Shown piece after piece: positions 60,986 through 64,000 of a stretch of DNA of 64,000 nt; the first letter of the stretch is position 1, and each line of letters starts with the position of its first letter. A model generated the notes under the pieces. That model was not told where the DNA came from and did not search any database. It saw only the letters and a program-made list of their open reading frames with translations. Origin of the DNA: Nitratireductor indicus C115 (GTDB lineage Bacteria; Pseudomonadota; Alphaproteobacteria; Rhizobiales; Rhizobiaceae); the NCBI RefSeq assembly GCF_000300515.1, contig NZ_AMSI01000001.1:479626-543625 (forward strand), in the 5' to 3' direction. A program made the translations under genes and the position numbers.

Positions 60986-61184
60986 AGGGCAGGGCCGCTA
61001 TTCCCTCAGACCATGATAGAGTTACAAATTATAAGGAAATATATATTGGGTTATGCGAATGCATTAACCAAGCATGAATTTCCTGCGATGAGGCATATCA
61101 TGATATATGGCTTCCTTGAGGGAAGACTTGCCGGCTCAGTTTCTCCGTGTCGTGCTCTCCACAAGTACCATTGTGGGGGTTGTC

Positions 61185-64000
61185 ATGGCCAACGAAGATT
61201 TCACGTCCGCCGCGCAGGAGCAGGGCATCGCTTCTGGTGAAGCCGCATCCGGTCACTCCGATCAGGGGATTTCGTCTCCCTCCGTAATGGCCCAGGCAGC
61301 AACGGGCGAGCCCGTTCCGGTCGATCCCGTTACCGGCAAGCCGGTCGCGCAGCCGGAAGCCCCCGTCCAGGCCGCTCCGGTTCCTTCGACCGTTTCGGCC
61401 GACGCCAACAATGTGGTACATCTTCCACAGGGCGTTTCCATCGATCAGATAGGGGTGGATGGGGACAATCTGGTTCTGGTTCAGCCCGATGGCACGTCCA
61501 TCACCATTCTCAATGCCGCGTTGAAAGTTCCGACATTCCTGATCGGTGACGTCGAGATTCCGCAGGTCGCTCTGACGGCGGCTCTGGAAGCCAACGGCAT
61601 CAATGTTGCGGCTGGTCCCGACGGCAGCCTCACAGTGGTGTCGTCCGCCTCGCAGAGCGCCGGTGGCAATTTCGGTCTCGGAGCGCCGGATATCGGTGCT
61701 GCCGGTCCTGTAATCGATCTCCTGCCGCCGACGGCGCTGCAGTTCGGCCGGCTTGAGCGGCCCGAATTGTTTCCGTCGGTACGCGGTAACGACCTGCCGG
61801 AGCTGAGCATCACGCCGCTTCCCGGCATCGTGAATGAAAGTGCGCTCGATACGTCGGGAGCCATGGGGTCCGGCGGCGGCACGACCACCGCCACAGGCGC
61901 CATCAATGTCGATCCGGGCGATGACGGTCTGGGTTCTCTCGTTGTGACCAACTACAACGGCCAATCGGTGGACGTGACCAATGGCGGCACGATTGACGGC
62001 GAATACGGCACGCTGACGATTATTCGCGCGCCTGACGGCACCTACAGCTTCGAATACGATATCACCGACAACACGATCGACCATTCCGGCGTTGGCCAGG
62101 TCGGTGCGGACGATGTGGTGAACGATGATTTCATCATCACGCTGACGGATGGAAACGGCGATTCGGTCAGCGATGACCTGACGATCATTATCACTGACGA
62201 CGGTCCGGCAATAGATCTCGTGGCCATCGAGGACGCCGCGGTCGTTCTGGATGAAACCGACAACGATGCCGACGATGGCGATGTGGGTGGACTTCTGGCC
62301 AATGTTACCGTGCCGGGATCCGCACTTTTCACTGAAACGGCAGTACCAGGCGCTGACGGTGAGCAGTCCAAGATTTATTCCCTGGTTCTGAACGATGGTT
62401 CCACCGGCCTGACGGACACGGCCAGCGGTGAAGCTGTCATCCTCGTTCGTGATGGCGACGACATCGTCGGCCAGACCGAAAACGGAGGCGCGGAAGTTTT
62501 CCGCATCAGTGTCGACACGAATTCAGGAGCCGTGACGGTCAGTCAGTCGCGCGCCTTGTTCCATGACCAGAACCCGGGTTCCGATGCGGAAGCTCATGAC
62601 GAGAGCCTGACGCCGGAAGTAATGAACAGCGGCTTGGTCTCGCTGAATGTCGTGCTGACCGACGGCGACGGCGATACCGCCAGCGCAACCGCCGAACTGG
62701 GTTCCTTGATCAGGTTCGAGGATGACGGGCCTTCGATCGAGCCCTCGGGCGCGACGCTTCCCACGCTGGTGACGGACGATACGGACATCACGGACACGAC
62801 GGGTCCTGTGTCGTTTGCCGGCCTGTTCACGCATGACTTCGGCGCTGACGGGTTCAAGGATGCGGACGACAATGATGCCGCGGATGCGGATGCAATCTCC
62901 TATGCGCTGTCCCTGAAGAACGGCAATGGCACGGATAGCGGCCTTGTTGACACGCTGTCGGGCGATGCGATCCTGCTGCGCGTTGATGGCAATGGCGACA
63001 TCGAGGGCTATCTTGCCGGCGATGCGGGCACGGTTGCGTTCAAGATCGACATCGATCCGGATACGGGCGATGTGACGCTGACGCAGAACCGCTCTGTTGT
63101 GCATGACGATGCGAGCGATCCGGTCGAGACGGGCGGCTCCGCCGCGGTGATGTCGAGCGACGTGATCACGCTGACGGCGACGATCACGGATGGGGACGGC
63201 GACCAGGACACGGCGTCGGTTGATATCGGCGGTGCCTTCGCCTTCGAGGATGACGGACCTTCGATCGAGCCCTCGGGTGCGACGCTTCCCACGCTTGTGA
63301 CGGACGATACGGACATCACGGACACGACGGGTCCTGTGTCGTTTGCCGGCCTGTTCACGCATGACTTCGGCGCTGACAGCTTCAAGGACGCGGACGACAA
63401 TGATGCCGCGGATGCGGATGCAATCTCCTATGCGCTGTCCCTGAAGGGTGGCAATGGCACGGATAGCGGCCTTGTTGACACGCTGTCGGGCGATGCGATC
63501 CTGCTGCGCGTTGATGGCAATGGCGACATCGAGGGCTATCTTGCCGGCGATACGGGCACGGTTGCGTTCAAGATCGACATCGATCCGGATACGGGCGATG
63601 TGACGCTGACGCAGAACCGCTCTGTTGTGCATGACGATGCGAGCGATCCGGTCGAGACGGGCGGCTCCGCCGCGGTGATGTCGAGCGACGTGATCACGCT
63701 GACGGCGACGATCACGGATGGGGACGGCGACCAGGACACGGCGTCGGTCGATATCGGCGGTGCCTTCGCCTTCGAGGATGACGGACCTTCGATCGAGCCC
63801 TCGGGTGCGACGCTTCCCACGCTTGTGACGGACGATACGGACATCACGGACACGACGGGTCCTGTGTCGTTTGCCGGCCTGTTCACGCATGACTTCGGCG
63901 CTGACAGCTTCAAGGACGCGGACGACAATGATGCCGCGGATGCGGATGCAATCTCCTATGCGCTGTCCCTGAAGGGTGGCAATGGCACGGATAGCGGCCT
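61185..64000 (+). CDS. Giant LapA-like repeat adhesin (5' part, runs off window)
   Basis: At least 938 codons of a secreted adhesin without a Sec signal, as expected for type I export. Residues 1 to about 150 resemble a retention module: low-complexity start, VHLPQGVSIDQIGVDGDNLV, then IPQVALTAALEANGI and a LapG-type site VAAG at 141-144. Next is a Pro/Gly-rich linker, then DUF5801/VCBS-like repeats with the recurring FEDDGPSIEPSG opening and calcium-type Asp/Gly runs (TDGDGDTAS, DADDNDAADADA). From 62715 the repeats are 176 residues long. GGGGG precedes the ATG by five bases. It would stay in the outer membrane and bind surfaces until LapG cuts it. Confidence 0.88.
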   Translation, partial: MANEDFTSAAQEQGIASGEAASGHSDQGISSPSVMAQAATGEPVPVDPVTGKPVAQPEAPVQAAPVPSTVSADANNVVHLPQGVSIDQIGVDGDNLVLVQPDGTSITILNAALKVPTFLIGDVEIPQVALTAALEANGINVAAGPDGSLTVVSSASQSAGGNFGLGAPDIGAAGPVIDLLPPTALQFGRLERPELFPSVRGNDLPELSITPLPGIVNESALDTSGAMGSGGGTTTATGAINVDPGDDGLGSLVVTNYNGQSVDVTNGGTIDGEYGTLTIIRAPDGTYSFEYDITDNTIDHSGVGQVGADDVVNDDFIITLTDGNGDSVSDDLTIIITDDGPAIDLVAIEDAAVVLDETDNDADDGDVGGLLANVTVPGSALFTETAVPGADGEQSKIYSLVLNDGSTGLTDTASGEAVILVRDGDDIVGQTENGGAEVFRISVDTNSGAVTVSQSRALFHDQNPGSDAEAHDESLTPEVMNSGLVSLNVVLTDGDGDTASATAELGSLIRFEDDGPSIEPSGATLPTLVTDDTDITDTTGPVSFAGLFTHDFGADGFKDADDNDAADADAISYALSLKNGNGTDSGLVDTLSGDAILLRVDGNGDIEGYLAGDAGTVAFKIDIDPDTGDVTLTQNRSVVHDDASDPVETGGSAAVMSSDVITLTATITDGDGDQDTASVDIGGAFAFEDDGPSIEPSGATLPTLVTDDTDITDTTGPVSFAGLFTHDFGADSFKDADDNDAADADAISYALSLKGGNGTDSGLVDTLSGDAILLRVDGNGDIEGYLAGDTGTVAFKIDIDPDTGDVTLTQNRSVVHDDASDPVETGGSAAVMSSDVITLTATITDGDGDQDTASVDIGGAFAFEDDGPSIEPSGATLPTLVTDDTDITDTTGPVSFAGLFTHDFGADSFKDADDNDAADADAISYALSLKGGNGTDSG
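62715..64000 (+). repeat. 528-base tandem repeats in the adhesin gene
   Basis: Copies start at 62715, 63243 and 63771, each opening TTCGAGGATGACGG; the period is exactly 528 bases (176 codons). The third copy is cut by the window end, and its 230 visible bases look identical to the second. Copy one differs at a few places (ADGFKD/ADSFKD, LKNGNG/LKGGNG, GDAG/GDTG). A more diverged unit precedes at about 62205-62714. Confidence 0.95.

Noticed and set aside
61013-61240. 75-codon plus-strand frame before the adhesin gene
   Set aside because: It overlaps the adhesin start in another frame, has no ribosome site and no motif; it lies in the promoter region.
62523-63890. Long Arg-rich minus-strand open frame over the adhesin repeats
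   Set aside because: It is created by the regular Asp/Gly codon pattern of the sense repeats, repeats with the same 528-base period and has no start signal; the sense frame is a known protein type.
1-64000. CRISPR arrays, prophage genes, transposases
   Set aside because: No regularly spaced short repeats, and no integrase, transposase or phage structural proteins were found; the only tandem repeats are the 528-base adhesin units.

Overview
The window reads as a chromosomal stretch of an alphaproteobacterium of the order Hyphomicrobiales (Brucellaceae/Phyllobacteriaceae-like). The support is a Shemin-type 5-aminolevulinate synthase (hemA), many ABC and TRAP uptake operons, DUF6460- and RHH_4-type small proteins and a short two-hairpin intergenic repeat in five copies. 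This is inference from gene content; no alignment was run. No phage, insertion sequence or CRISPR array was seen. || Layout. 1-3455: end of a peptide/nickel-type ABC importer (permease, fused double ATPase) and an MFS exporter. 3533-4925: a quinone oxidoreductase divergent from an ArsR-type regulator, with a perfect operator palindrome between them. 5066-12853: a LysR-controlled catabolic island (TRAP dctPQM, MmgE/PrpD, enoyl-CoA hydratase, acyl-CoA ligase). It lies between the intact arsR copy and a decayed arsR copy next to tRNA-Gly(CCC). 13616-15787: small hypotheticals, a GT25 glycosyltransferase and a small lipoprotein. 16087-25084: an NMT1/TauT-type ABC importer divergent from a hydantoinase operon (hyuA, hyuB, TIM-barrel isomerase, TetR regulator, class II aldolase). 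25232-29426: housekeeping and small membrane genes (MATE, pyrD, DUF952). 29598-39117: a LysR regulator and a nine-gene operon with a LIV-type importer, aldehyde dehydrogenase, aspartate dehydrogenase-like protein, a CnbZ-like putative deaminase and an FAH-family hydrolase. 39539-43706: a convergent response regulator and SLC5-type hybrid kinase resembling CrbR/CrbS. 44005-48270: mscL, hemA, a degenerate GGDEF protein and a cytochrome c. 48286-53961: an AmpC-like protein with all three catalytic motifs changed, a DAO-type oxidoreductase plus RidA, an Lrp regulator with a class V aminotransferase, and an L,D-transpeptidase. 54212-64000: a Lap-type adhesin locus (TolC, type I ABC, HlyD, an RHH regulator, LapG protease and the first 938 codons of a giant repetitive adhesin that runs off the window). 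|| How it fits together. Most of the window is uptake plus catabolism of small organic acids or nitrogen compounds, each operon with its own regulator and palindromic sites. The right end is a surface adhesion system: LapBCE-type secretion exports the adhesin and the LapG protease would release it. The most unusual items are the catalytically altered AmpC homologue, the arsR duplication around the TRAP island, the RHH protein with a PAS-like tail inside the Lap locus, and the two uncharacterised catabolic operons.
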